A DNA stretch of 64,000 bases from Papiliotrema nemorosa (Eukaryota; Basidiomycota; Tremellomycetes; Tremellales; Rhynchogastremaceae). Positions within the stretch are counted from its first letter, which is position 1, and each line of letters opens with the position of its first letter. The position numbers and the translations under genes were made by a program. The stretch is from NCBI GenBank assembly GCA_032158125.1, contig JASKOT010000052.1, positions 1 to 64,000 of the forward strand, given 5' to 3'. The notes beneath the pieces are model-generated. The model searched no databases and was not told where the DNA came from. It saw only the letters and a program-made list of their open reading frames with translations. Below, in pieces: positions 8,421 to 21,200 of the stretch.

Positions 8421-11389
8421 CTATAGCTTGTCGTAGTAGTGGTCGTAGAGAGGAACTTCCTCCTTGAGACCCTTCCTCTTCCTGATCTTCATGGCAAGCT
8501 CGTTGACCTTGGATCCCTGACCATTAGCATTTGACAATGGACTAAACGTAGTAGACTCACCTTCTCAGTGCAGTCACCGTTGATAGGCTCCCAGTGGTCG
8601 AACACGGCTTGAGGGAAGGCTTGTCCACCGGTGGCAGCTCGCAAGTCGGCGTTGAAACCGAACGACTCGGAGACGGGCAGGTAGGCTAACAATCAGCAGT
8701 GTTACAACAAGACAACGGATCATGCTCACCCTTCATGGTGTACATGGGGGTACCTGGACGTTGCTCGGCAGAGAACACTTGTCCTCGTCGGACGTTGAGA
8801 CAAGAGAAGACACCACCTTGAGCAGACTCTGGGACAGCAATCTCGACCAAAAACATGGGCTCTTGCAGGGTAGGCTTCGACAGCAACTCGGCGGCGTAAC
8901 AGACTCGTCGAGCGGTAGGGATGATTTGTCCTCCTCCTCGGTGGATGGCATCGGCGTGGAGGGTACAGTCGAGAATGTTGAATCGGATACCTCGCATGGG
9001 CTCCTCGGCGATACCTCCCTCCTTGGTGGCCCATTGGAAGGCAGCAACAACGGAATCCTTGATTTCGTTCATGTATTGCACACCCTTGGAAGCATCCAAG
9101 AAGATGTTGGGTCCAGTGGTGTCGGGACCGAAAGTCCAGATTCGTCGAGCATCGGTAACATCCCAACCGTAAGTGTCGGCGAGGTATCGAGCTCGGAGCT
9201 TGGGGTCATCTCGGGGAGCGACCTTGCCGTTCTCAATGTCGGCAGCCAACTCCTCACCAAGAGGCTCGGCCTTGACGTACAGCCTGTTGTGCTTGTTTTG
9301 CGACTTGGACAAGGCGATCATGGAGGACTCAGCGGTGACAGTCTCTCGGTAACCGACGACGGGGTCGGACTTTCGGAGAGGAACACCGGCGTGGTCGTTT
9401 TCCAAATCGTTCAAGCAAATCTCCAAGTGGAGCTCACCGGCACCGGCGACGATAATCTCACCGTTGTCACCAACCATGGTCTTGACACAAGGGTCCGACT
9501 TGGACAATCGCTTGAGACCTTCGACGAGCTTGGGCAAGTCGGAAGCGTTCTTACACTCGACGGCGACTTGGACGACGGGCGAGACGGAGAACTTCATGAC
9601 CTTCATGTTGTGGGCAGTCTCCGAGGTGGTCAAAGTACCCGACTTGAGCAAGAATTGATCGACACCGACGAGACCGACAATGTTTCCGGCAGGGCAGTCC
9701 TCGATGGCTTCGACGGATCGACCCATCATAAGGACGGTTCGTTGAATCGACTTGACAACCGAGTCGTCCTTCTTTCCGGGAACAAAGTTGGGACCCTGGA
9801 TTCGGACCTTGGGTCCGGAAGAGACGGTTCCAGAGAAGACTCGACCGAAAGCGTAGAATCGACCCTTGTCGGAAGTGGGCACCATCTTGGAGATGTAGAC
9901 CATCAAAGGACCCTTGGGGTCACAGTCTCGGATGGCAATAGCCGACTCGTCGTCCATAGGACCCTCGTAAAGGGTCTCGACTCGGTATCGCTGAGCGGTG
10001 GCCGGGGATGGGAGGTTGATGACAATCATTTCGAGGAGAACATCACCGGCGGGCAAGAACTTCTTCATGACACACTTGAGCAATGGCTTGCCCTCAAGGT
10101 CCTTCTCCTCACCGATAAGCTTGATCTCGAGCTTCTCGAGCAGGGTGGGGATCTCGTCCTTCTTGAAGTTCATGATGGCATCGAAGATCTTGAAGATGGG
10201 GTCGAGGACGAACAAGTTGAAAGCTCGCTCTCCACCGTTGTCGGCAGACTTGGACCACTTCTTGGTAGCACCGTTGAAGTAGTTGTCACCCCACAACTTG
10301 GGCATGAGCTTGGTCTTGGAGACACCAAACTTCTTGGAGTATCGACCGGCGAATTGTCGGAGGGAGAAGGCCCAACCGTGGAGACCGGAAGCGAAAGCGA
10401 CGGTACCTTGGTCGGGGTAGACTTGAACATCTCCAAGGGCCTCGTCGGCGTAGGTCGAGACAATGACGTTGACCGACTCGACAGTTCGGCAGAAGGATTG
10501 GTAGAGGTCCTCCTTCTCGATTTGCAACTCGAGCAAAGCTCGGTCGACCTTGTTGATGACAAGGACGGGCTTGACTCGCTCGGTCAAAGATTGTCGCAAG
10601 ACAGTCTCGGTCTGGACACAGACACCCTCGACACAGTCGACGACGACAAGAGCACCATCGGTGACTCGGAGAGCGGCGGTAACCTCGGAAGAGAAATCGA
10701 CGTGACCGGGAGAGTCGATCAAGTTGATCAAGAACTCGTTTCCGTCAGTCTTTTGCTTGACATCCTCGACATCCTCCTTGGGGAGGGGGAAGTACATGGA
10801 GATGGCAGTCGACTTGATAGTGATACCTCGGTCAATCTCGTCTTGTCTGAAGAGTGAGTAGAATTCCAAATTTTTTCAGTCGCTCTACTCACCGAGTGTC
10901 GGTGAATCGCATCTCACCGGCCTTGGCACCGGCAATGATACCAGCCTTGGAGACAAGCGAGTCGGTAAGGGTGGATTTACCGTGATCGACATGGGCAATG
11001 ACCGACATGTTTCGGATGTTGGTCGGTCGGTCCACTGGATTTGTCAGCGGTGCTCTGGTAGTCAGGGTGATTGTGCTCACTGAGGGATCGGATCTCGTCG
11101 ACGGTGAAGCTGCAGGTTAGTGGTTATTCTTGTCTTTTTCACCGTAGCACAACTCGGCAAGGGACAGGCCGAATCAACCTGGAGGTAGCTTGATAGAGGT
11201 GGCAAGGCTCGAGCTCATTCGGCTTCCATCTCTAGATTGAAATTCCGTGCCTCTGCTACTACACTCCTTTGATTGGGATTGAGGGGAAGCACAACTCACT
11301 TGACCTATGAACATTGTCAGCATTGGCTCGAGGAGGACATGAGGGCGACTGGAAACGCTTGATAATCGGGAGTGATTTGAACTCACCAT
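8421..11389 (-). CDS. EFT2: Translation elongation factor 2 (eEF2)
   Basis: GTPase that drives ribosomal translocation in the cytosol. Seven coding exons sum to exactly 838 aa: 11387-11389 (ATG only), 11300-11304 (5 nt), 11081-11109, 10893-11034, 8730-10846, 8561-8685 and 8421-8516. Joined, the start reads [20 protein letters not shown], the known eEF2 N-terminus, which requires the 5-nt exon. Motifs: AHVDHGKST (P-loop), DSPGHVDF (G3), NKVD (G4). The diphthamide histidine is about residue 695 in [19 protein letters not shown], and the end is [13 protein letters not shown]. Codon bias is strong, as expected for a highly expressed gene, and leaves a 711-codon antisense open frame. It diverges from SWC2. 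Confidence 0.98.
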
Positions 11390-11742
11390 TTTGGCTAGAT
11401 TTTATCGGTTTTTAGGATAAAAGAATAAGATGAACCGGTTGAGGTGCTTCTTCTTTCAGAGGTCTCTCGCTGAGAGATATGAAGAGAAGAAAGAGGATAG
11501 GTTGTAAAGGGGGGTTGAAAGAAGGGGTTGGAGGTATAGGATGGGATGAAGATTCCAATGGTGGAGTGCGAGGGGGGGGGGAGCTAGGGGGAAGCTGGCG
11601 GCGAAGGGGGGCGAAAAAAGTGCAAAAGTAGGTCACTCCCGGCGCTATCATCGGGGATTCGAATTTGTGGCGGTGGAGGTGGTTCACCTCGCACCTGCGC
11701 GTGTTGTGTATCTATACGACGATAGCATATGCATCGACAACC
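11390..11742. promoter_or_regulatory. Divergent promoter EFT2 / SWC2
   Basis: A 353-bp region between two start codons. On the EFT2 strand it is strongly pyrimidine rich, including a run of ten C (G at 11572-11581 on plus), a promoter architecture expected for a highly expressed gene. A CCAAT sequence lies on the plus strand near 11553. No gene is evident. Confidence 0.5.
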
Positions 11743-13474
11743 ATGACAGAGACGATAGCGCTGGGAAGGTCAAAGCGAGCGACTGCGGGAAACCGGTATG
11801 CCTTGGCAGCGAGGCGAAAGGAAAGGGGCTGATGATCAGTATGAGGGAGCTCCTCGAGAAGGCTCATCAACAAGACGAGGACGACCTATTCAAAGAGGAA
11901 GAGAACGATGAAGAGTTTGCTGCTCCAGGTGGGGCTCGCCTGGATGGTATGGCGCTTATGATTAGTCGAGAAGGGAGACGTGTTTCTGGAAGATTTCGCA
12001 GACACGGACGACGAGGTGGAACTCGAGGATGAGGAAGCCGAGGACCGAGCGATACGGCGAGAAGAGCGTCGCAAAGCAAAGGGTAAATCCAAGGCGATAT
12101 ACAACCCTCTGGGAGCTTCGTCCAAACCGAAAAAGGTCAAGTTTCCACCCGAGCCGTCTCCAGCTGGACCTTTAAAGCCCAAAGTATCGGGCAACAGAGC
12201 GGAACACATGGAGCTACTCGACCCAAACCTCGACGCGAGCACAATGGCGCCCACGACCCTGATCATGGCACTGCGAAAGCAACGCCGAGATCAAAAACGG
12301 CTGCACAGAGATCAAACACTCCGATCCTCCCTGCGTGCGTCGACGCTTCGTACGGAAGAAGAGATATTAGAGAGGGAAAAGGCAGAGAAGGACAATCCCA
12401 ACAGAAAAGGTCGACTGGCACAGCATGTCACGGGAGAAATCCGGGTCAAGACCAAGATGACTCAGGATGAATTGATCGCTGCGGCCTTGGAAGAAGAGGA
12501 GAGGAATAGGGAAGCGCTGAGGGATTGGGTCAGAAAGGAGGAAGAGAGGAGAGAGTTGCGGAGAGTGGGCAGAAAGCGTGTCAGGGGGCCCAGGTGGACT
12601 TGGGTCAGTCGGACGGTGGGAAGAATGGTTGAAGAAGTGGAGGCCAACCCGGCGAGGGATGCTGCGATGAGGAATGGGGAGACTCCCGTGGAACCCGCGC
12701 CCGCGCCAGAAGCGCCAACAGCGGTCAAGCCGTCTACAGATATAGCCCTTGCGAAGGATGCTCCCACATCTGAGTCTGGCGTGCAGGAGACAAGTGAACT
12801 CCTTGGAGACAAAAAGCCACCTGGTGCGGGCAACAGCGCTGCACCTCCTGTTCAACCAAAGACGAATGACTTGGCCCGTAACGACCCTTCTTCGATAATC
12901 GATACTACCGAGGCCAGCACGCAATATACAAGAAACTACATTATCCTTTCTCAGGTACCAGGTGGACTAGCAGCCGAGCTGAGACTCATCTTGGGTGACC
13001 ACGTCGAGTGGGACGAGATCAAGTATATCCCAGCTCGGAATCGACCTATAAGTGAGTCCACTCACGCACAAGCGCGTTTCATCGCTCACTGCAGACCGCC
13101 GACCGACCATCTGCCCTTTTACCGGCCAGCAGGCCAGATATCGACACCCGCAGACAATGACACCTTATGCCAATGTCGACGGCTACAGGCAGATCCAAGC
13201 GATGCTGCAGTATCGATACATGTGGAATGAAGAGGCGTCCATGTGGTTTGGAGGGGAACAAGATGTACATGCGGAAGGTGTGGAAGAGGTTTCTGGATGG
13301 CACGATGCGATTCACGGTGGATGGATTGGCGGTGAGGAGCTGCTGGAGCCAGAGTCGGACGAGGAGCCTATCCCTCAGTCTGGCAAGAGAGGAATAGAAC
13401 AGGTGGAGGAGGCTGAGACGCCTGTTGGACCGAAGCGGACAAAGAGCAAGCGCGGGAAGGGAAGAAGCGCATGA
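11743..13474 (+). CDS. SWC2: SWR1 complex subunit Swc2/Vps72 (YL1 family)
   Basis: Nuclear subunit of the SWR1 remodeller that binds H2A.Z-H2B and promotes its deposition. The start MTETIALGRSKRATAGNR is joined by an intron to MRELLEKAHQQDEDDLFKEE, the hallmark YL1 N-terminus. A second intron leads to the acidic GDVFLEDFADTDDEVELEDE histone-binding segment. A long basic/charged middle region follows. After a third intron come PTICPFTGQQARYRHPQT and TPYANVDGYRQIQ, the YL1_C domain. The C-terminal tail is acidic then basic, ending RGKGRSA. Length is about 530 aa. I chose the ATG at 11743 because it is in frame with RATAGNR; an upstream ATG at 11667 is in another frame. Confidence 0.92.
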
Positions 13475-13658
13475 TACGTATTACGTTGCACCACACGTTG
13501 TACCTCTCCAGTTGTAGCACTACTTGACGACACTGCATGGATCTTCTTAATGACCCCCTCGACCGGCGGCGATGTCCACCTTTAAATGTCGAGTCGATCT
13601 CCTCTGCATTTCCGACTTTTTCAACGTCACTACACCCCATTCCATCTACACATCGACC

Positions 13659-16291
13659 ATGTCGACCCCTCACTTCTTGCCCCTGCTAGACCCGACAGCG
13701 GCGTCGTTGATCCCCTCGCTAGCGCTGCTGGGGCCGGTGTTGATCCCCTCGACACTGATCGCCGCGGTGCTTCCAACCCTCCCACCTACAGCGAGCTACT
13801 ATGTCGAAGCTTCCGATTCACAAGACGATTTGATCTCCCTTTTGGACAAGGGAGCTCAGAGGATAGTCGTCACCTCGGAGCAGCTCTCTATACTGTCCGG
13901 CTCGGTCGACAAGGACCGACTCATCCTCAAAATCAACGAAACTGAACTCGCCCACCTCGGCGAGGCGGCATCATCGGTCAGCGGGATCTACCTCGTCACA
14001 GACTCTACCCACACCCCCAAATCCCTCAACCTGAAGCTCGACATTTACCTTGCCTTCACATCTCCCTCGACCGCTGAGCTCGCAGAGCAGATCAAATCAT
14101 CACGACCTTCGACCTTTGTCCTCCCCACTTCCATCCTCACCACTGGCTCGACCACCTCCACTCACCTCTCCATCGCCGACGCCTTTCTCGCTCCTATCAT
14201 CTCCGATCGACCAGACTCTCTATACCCTACCGTCGTCACGTCCTTTGCCCACTCGTCCAAACCTCTCGGACTGGTCTACTCGTCCCGAGAAAGCGTGGCG
14301 GAAGCGATCAAAACCTGCAAGGGGGTGTATCAATCTCGAAAGCACGGTCTATGGCGAAAAGGCGAAACGTCTGGAGCGGTCCAAGAGGTCACTAGCATCA
14401 GGGCGGATTGCGACTCGGACGCCCTTCTTTTTGAAGTGGTTCAGCACGGTTCAGGGTTCTGTCACTTGCCTCAACCCACTTGTTTCGGCACGACCAGTGG
14501 TATCGCCAAATTGGAGGATACCCTCAAGTCTAGGTTTGAATCTGCTCCGGAAGGGTCTTACACCAAGCGACTGTTCAGTGATGAAAAATTGCTCAGGAGT
14601 AAAATTATGGAAGAGGCCGAAGAGTTGTGCGACGCAAAGACCAAGGAGGAGGTTGCGTTTGAAGCTGCCGATCTGGTCTACTTTGCCTTGACGAGGTGCA
14701 TCTCGCAAGGAGTCTCTTGGAGGGACGTCGAGGCTGCTTTGGATGCAAAGAGCTTGAAAGTGACGAGGAGAAAGGGAGATTCAAAGCCCAAGTGGGATGC
14801 GAAGATTGGCGGGGAAGCAGTGAAGCCAGAATCCAAGGCGACCGAGCCAGTTCCCAAGGCTTTCCCAGAGTCCACAGAAGACGAGACACCGATCAAGATG
14901 CGAACGACCGATCTTGCATCGCTCAACAAGGAGGAAAAGAAGAAGCTCTTACTCCGACCTGTGCTCAACTCGCTCTCAATGATTGAAAAGGTCAAACCGA
15001 TCGTCGAACGAGTTAGCAAAGAGGGTGATGCTGGGTTGAAGGCCATGACAAAGCAGTTCGACAAGGCCGACCTTGCATCGAATGTCATGCTGCCACCTTT
15101 CGCCGTCCCCGACGAGACTGCTTTGCCCCCTTCTGTCCGACAAGCTATCGACACTGCATACGACAATGTCAAAACCTTCCACCAGGCCCAAGCGGAGAAG
15201 GAAGCATTAAAGGTCACCACTATGCCGGGTGTCGTCTGCTCTCGATTCGTCCGGCCTATCGCTCGAGTGGGAATCTACGTCCCGGGCGGTACCGCTATCC
15301 TTCCCTCCACCGCCATCATGCTTGGTGTGCCCGCTCAAGTGGCCGGATGCAAGGAGATTGTGCTGGCTACTCCACCTCGACCCGACGGATCCATCTCGCC
15401 CGAGGTGTTGTATGTCGCCAAGTTGACGGGAGTCACTTGCATCTTAAAAGCTGGTGGAGCGCAAGCCGTCGCTGCCATGGCGTACGGGACGGAAGAGGTT
15501 CCCAAGGTAGACAAGATTTTCGGTCCGGGAAACCAATGGGTCACCGCTGCCAAGATGTACCTGCAGAACGATACCAATGCTCTGATCGCCATCGACATGC
15601 CTGCTGGTCCTTCGGAAGTTTTGGTATGTCCGAATCTTCTCCTTGATTGTTCCTGCTAATCTCCAGGTGATTGCCGACCACACTTCCGACCCGGTCTTTG
15701 TCGCTTCGGATCTCTTGTCTCAAGCAGAACACGGTACAGACTCCCAAGTTGTTCTCGTCGCCATCGCCCTCGATGCCGAGCACCTTGCCGATATCGAAAA
15801 GCAGATTGACATCCAAGCTCGTGCCCTGCCCCGTGTCAAGATTGCCCGAGAAGCCATCAAGAAATCAATCATTGTCAATGTCAACTCGTTGCAAGAGGGT
15901 ATCGACTTCTCCAACGAATACGCACCGGAACACTTGATCTTGCACCTCGAGGATGCCCCGGGAGCGGTGGACAAGATTGATAATGCCGGTAGTGTCTTTG
16001 TCGGTGCTTACTCTCCTGAATCGTGAGCAAACCCATCGGTGAACCTGGCTAACGATCAGATGCGGCGATTACGCCTCGGGAACCAACCACACACTACCTA
16101 CCAACGGTTACGCAAGGCAGTTTTCCGGTGTCAACACTCTCAGTTTCCAGAAACACATCACATCCCAGGAGCTTACAGCGGACGGATTGAGAAAGCTTGG
16201 TCCGGTCGTGGTGGAACTAGCAGAGAGGGAAGGATTGGAGGCTCACGCCAATGCGGTCAGAGTTCGACTCGCTCAGCTAGGCAAGCAATAG
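13659..16291 (+). CDS. HIS4: Histidine biosynthesis trifunctional protein His4
   Basis: One cytosolic polypeptide catalysing steps 2, 3 and 10 of histidine synthesis. About 850 aa in three exons (introns 15624-15666 and 16023-16059). The phosphoribosyl-AMP cyclohydrolase part has [13 protein letters not shown] and GFCH near residue 250. The phosphoribosyl-ATP pyrophosphatase part has [12 protein letters not shown] and FEAADLVYF near residue 318. The histidinol dehydrogenase part (about 415 to the end) has [49 protein letters not shown] and [14 protein letters not shown]. Domain order matches yeast His4. I chose the ATG at 13659 over an in-frame one at 13572 because alignable sequence begins there. 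Confidence 0.97.
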
Positions 16292-16896
16292 AGATAGATG
16301 AGGCGAGCATACCGAATGCATCGATCGATTGTTGGGAGAAGAGGGCTCAAGTATTTCGAGCCCTGATCTTTTCTACACACTGCCCAAATACACCAACAGG
16401 TAGCCGATGTGACCCGGATCGAGGGAAAGCAGGGTGGTGGAAGATGACTCAACTGTGAGACGGCTGACACTGGTGGGGTATATACACTCTTCCATCCGAG
16501 ATAAACGCACAACAACGTGCGTGCATCCGCCCTCGACCGGTGCAGCCTCCAAAAGGCCCAAGAGAGGAGGGTGAGGCGAATGAATGATCGTTCTGAGTCA
16601 GTTGCGTGGTTTGAGCCGTTCGAGACCGGTCGAAGCACCATCGAGATGACTCTGATATCACAGGAGCCCGAGACGCTCAGCATCGGAAGGGAATGGGACA
16701 GCAAATCTCAATGGATGTCTCCAGACCCAAACAATGCACAATCACTTTGAGTTGGATGCTGCAGAGCTGGAATGGAGAGCTCCGGGAAATACGGAGACGA
16801 GGTCGACCACCCTCGGGCAGCACCATACCCGGTTCCATCCAACTCATCTCACCCTTTCCAACTCTTCTCCCTTCCTGCTTTCTACCCATCGCTAAA
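16292..16896. other. Intergenic region upstream of the SDR gene
   Basis: A 605-bp spacer containing the HIS4 3' untranslated region and the SDR promoter. The last 100 bp before the SDR start are C/T-rich. Open frames on both strands (up to 143 codons) have no recognisable content and no fungal splice pattern linking them. Confidence 0.45.
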
Positions 16897-18083
16897 ATGG
16901 ATGTGCAAAGCCTCTTCAGTGTCAAGCAAAAGGTGTGCTCTCTCTTCTCTTCTCAAAATCATGCAGAAGGCTGAGAAAAGGTCGTGCTCGTGACAGGTGG
17001 AGGTCGGGGAGTAGGCGAGATGGTTAGTCCACCTCTTGCCTCGGGTTGCGCTCATGCCAGATCGCCGCAGGATACGTCGCAAATGGTGCCAAGGTGGGTC
17101 ATTTACTCCACATCACGAAATGATCCTGAGACGATAGGTGTACATCTCGTCCAGATCGGCCAAAGCATGCAACGAGACCGCTCAAAAGTTGACCAAGACC
17201 GGTCCAGGAGAATGCATCTCCATCCCTGCCGACTTGTCCAAGTTTGACGAATGTGTGCGATTAGCGGAAGAGCTACAGGAGAGGGAGAAAAGTGAGTAGC
17301 TAGCTCCACACCGCCCCTCCATCTTTGAGTCTTCCTCTCACATACATAAAAGCTAATTGCAGTCCTGCATGTTCTGGTTGGTCCTACCTCGGCGTTGGAT
17401 TATTCACTAATGTCAGGTGAACAACTCTGGCGCCACATGGGGAGAGACATTGGAAGACTATCCCGATGAAGCATTCTCCAAGCTTCTCGTTCTCAACGTT
17501 CAGAGGGTATTCACCTTGACCCAAAAGTTGCTCCCCCTGTTGAAAGGGGCAGAGGACGTCGGGAGGGTCATCAATGTGAGTACCCCGTCTTACTCCGGAA
17601 GATGGCCATTTGACGGGTAATCAATGCTTGTCTGACACGCAGATTGGTTCGATCAATGGGCTCGATGTGCCTTCAATGGAGACGTATGCGTACTCGGCAT
17701 CCAAGGCAGCTTTACACCAGTGAGTCTTCCACTACCAGCTTCAACCTTGCCCACCTCGATGACATCCTCCACTATCCTCTCTTTTGAGACGTTCAAATGG
17801 GTACTGAGCTGACCGCAGAATGTCTCGACACCTCGCATCGCAAGTCGGACCCCAAATCACCGTCAACACCCTAGCCCTTGGCCCCTTCCGATCGAAGATG
17901 ATGAAGGCGACATTAGACTCTTTCGAGAAAGACATTGCGAACAATCTACCCAAGAAGAGGATCGGAAACCCGGAAGATGTCGCTGCTGCTTGTCTGTGGT
18001 TGTCTGGTAAAGGTGGAGAGTGGGTCACGGGAACGGTGATACCTATCGACGGGGGATCGACCGTTGCTCAGGCCAAGTTGTAG
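16897..18083 (+). CDS. Short-chain dehydrogenase/reductase (RhlG/FabG-like)
   Basis: NAD(P)-dependent oxidoreductase of the classical SDR fold, about 270 aa, in eight exons. The coenzyme motif is VVLVTGGGRGVGEMIA, spread over exons 2 and 3, with VYISSRS after it. The structural NNSG replaces the common NNAG. Catalytic residues are visible: Ser in NIGSINGLD and Tyr/Lys in YAYSASK. The segment after the active site reads VNTLALGPFRSKM, and the end has GGEWVTGTVIPIDGG. The TGGGRG(I/V)GEM signature resembles RhlG-type 3-oxoacyl reductases, but substrate cannot be inferred. It converges with FMP27. Confidence 0.9.
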
Positions 18084-18218
18084 TGTCACAATGTACGACA
18101 AACAATCTAATCGATACATGTAAAGCATGAAAGTCATATCAAGTCTATAACAGACACATCTCGCCGCGATCCAGCCCATCACCCCATGCTATGAGGTGGA
18201 GGACTCATTGCCCTCGCC

Positions 18219-21200
18219 TCAATATTCACTCGACTTCGGCTCCTCTCCGAAGACCCTCTGACAAGCTTCAAATCAGCTCCATTCTACTACTCTAGCAAGG
18301 AACCCACCTCATCGGATGAAAGACTATGCGGTAGATCAAACTTGCTCGTGTGCTTTTTGATCTTCCCCAGGATCCCCTTCATCCTCTTGCCGACGATTCC
18401 TCGCCCTTCCTCATCATCATGCTCTTCATCCTCCTCGGTAGATGTGTTGGGAGACATGGGACTGGGATCGTTCGTCAACGGCACGCCCAAGATCTGAGGC
18501 GTCTCAGCAGACAGAACGGTCGAACGGGATCGGGACCGGGAGATTGGACTTGTCGGAGTGGTTTCCCTCTCTTTGGTGATGGCTCTAGCAAGAGCCAGCG
18601 AGTGGGACGCATCCTCCTCAAGTGGGGTAGGCGGCTGCACAGCGAACCTTAGGTTGGAAGGGGATTTGGTCGCTGGTGGGAAGCCAGTAGACGAATTCAT
18701 GGCGAGGTGTCGGAGACCCTTCTTTGATCGGAACATGGAAGTCTTTTTGAACAATTGGCCTAGCAGATCTCCCGTTTGCGACCACGCGTACGCTTTGATG
18801 TCTACTGTCAGCTCCACCTTTGGACCCCGCGCACCTCTCTTGACGTGCTCAAACACATCTTCGTAGCCCCAGACTTTATTACTATAAGTCATCTGAGGCG
18901 TCTTGAGTTTAAAGTCGACGCAGTCGGGCACGCTAGAAGTCCACGATCCGTGCTTCTTTCGACTCTCGTCAGACTAGAGTCAGCGCAAGACTGGATCTGG
19001 ACCCACCTTGTAACTAAGCACAAGACTCGTCGCACCAAAGACGATCCCCACAAACGTCTTTACCGCGGAAGCTCTCCTTCGCATTTCAGAGGCATCCTTG
19101 GTCGGGACCATGGTAAACTTGTCGTCGGATTTATGACCCATCTCCTCGATGATCCCCGTCTGAGACGAATTGACCGAGAGCTGGGACTTGGATCGCGACA
19201 ACTGAGGCATCTCCAATCCGCTGGCTGTTCGAAGCATCGCGGTGCTCTTGCTCCCGTCAGCCAGGGTCATACCCAGGGTGTTCTCCTTGACCGCCTTTGG
19301 CTTTTCATTCTTGGTCTCTGCCTTGCGCTTCCGCCTCTCGACTCGATCACTAAAGATGTAGTCCATGACCTGGTGACCGACTTTCTCTTCCAGCCTGAAC
19401 CGCACAGGGTGGACATAGAATGCAAAGTGCCGAACGATATCGATCCCACCGACGGGAGCGAGGATGGACCAGCAAGCCGATGCAAACGATTCTCGCGCCT
19501 TCTTCTTTGCGCCAGATTCGTATCGAACAAGCACCTCGGGGTAAAGCGCATCTGAGTCGCTGTTGAGTGCAGACATTTCTCCAATCGCAAAGGCATTGTC
19601 GATGGATCCATCCTTGTTGCTGAGCAAGGAAAAGAGAGTCCCTTCAATGTCCAATTTGAGCAGTGGGGCCAGATCATCTCGCAGCATGTGCCAAGCAATG
19701 CCACCAACTCGAACGTCGATCCGTGATGCGGACTTGAGCGCTGCGCGGGCTTCATCCCTTGCCTTGTTGACGCTGATCGCTTCAAACACAGTGAACAATT
19801 GTTCCATCGCTTCGAGCTGGTCTGTCCTGATGTCAAAGAGCTGATTCCGGCCTTCTTCAGTCAAGAGGTCAACATTCGCCTCGTAGCCACGTTTGATCAG
19901 ATCCAAAGACCTGATCGAGTGTTGGAGATTGTGCAGATCCATCAAGAGCCGTTGTGGATCTCGGTCTTTTCGATCAAAGGCAAAAGTAAAGTTGTCGATC
20001 CTGTCGGCTCGTTCTCGATGACCTGGGTCTTGATAGATGAGCAGGTCGGTGACGACATTGTACAACGCATTGTAGTGTTTCGATGTGGCCGAGACTTGCA
20101 ACCGGGGCACGACCACCCTGGCCAGATCCTGCCATCAGCTTTGATTGTCATTTGCCTACCTGATGCAATCGCAAATGCTTAATCTCTTGACCTCGCTCAT
20201 CCTTGGCATCGGGCCACTCCAACCCTCGCGGCATTCGGAGGTGATTGAACCGATCGAGCGATATTTCCGCATCAGTCTTGAGAACGATACGGTCATAGTC
20301 GGTAGCCTCGCTCCGAACATCAAGGAATATTTCTAAAGGGATAAAGTCTAGACCTCGGTGTCCAGGCGTGTCGCGCTCTCGTCTAAGAGCATCTGCCGTG
20401 GGATAGAACGCTTGCAAGCCCTTTCCAGCGGCATAGTGTCTGTGATTAGCGCCGATGGAGGTGGGTTCCTACCTGCTCAAGACATTGGCAGCAATGTTAT
20501 CTCCCGCACTGTCGTCGAGAATCGAAAATTCCTTGTACGACACCTCTTCTACCGCAAGCAATATGACCGAGCCTTCTCCGACCCCGCTTCGGAGCGCGAG
20601 CTGGGGCTTAAGCACCAAGATGTGTGTTTTGGACTTGACGGTGCAACCTTCGGGCAGACCGAGGTGAGGTCTGGGATCTTCCAGCTGCTTGCCATCGGCG
20701 GTGGGAAGCTGGAACAGCTCTGAAACGGCCTTTTTCCCTAGCATCTGTTGCAAGCTGTGCAGCAGGTCTGCAGCGGCATTGTCGCGTAAGGGGAACGCAT
20801 CGTCGGGAATATCATCTTGATTGTAACCATTACTGGTCCTGCCCATCCGCCGTTGGATCCCATCGCGTACCCCACGCAGAGAGCTACAATCAGTGCGGCT
20901 TTGAGGTGAGACGTACGAGTGGGAAGTCATGTATTTTTCCTTTTTGCGGTCGCGATAAGAGTACCAATACTTGAAGATGATCTGGGTCAATCGCGCTACG
21001 TATGAAAACTCACATTTCTCGTCAGATTGTTGTAGTACACTCTGGGACAGTGCGCGTGAGCGGTCCACTCGAATGTCTGTTCTCCTTGACCACCCAAGCC
21101 AGTCTCGGCGGGATGACGATCGGTTTGAAAGGTATCGTCATCGAAATGTCGATGCTCTTGCAGCGCGAGGTGATTCAAATGCTGTTTGAGCGTGCGGATA

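Noticed and set aside
8722..10857. A 711-codon open frame on the plus strand opposite eEF2
   Set aside because: It is a shadow produced by the strong codon bias of the highly expressed eEF2 gene on the minus strand; its composition (Gly/Asp/Ser/Leu/Val-rich) is not protein-like.
11110..11299. Possible snoRNA in the 190-nt eEF2 intron
   Set aside because: I looked for box C and box D patterns on the minus strand and found no convincing pair.
18776..19555. Long plus-strand frames opposite FMP27, including 18776-19555 and others to 27456
   Set aside because: They are antisense shadows of the FMP27 exons, with no recognisable domains or splice continuity.
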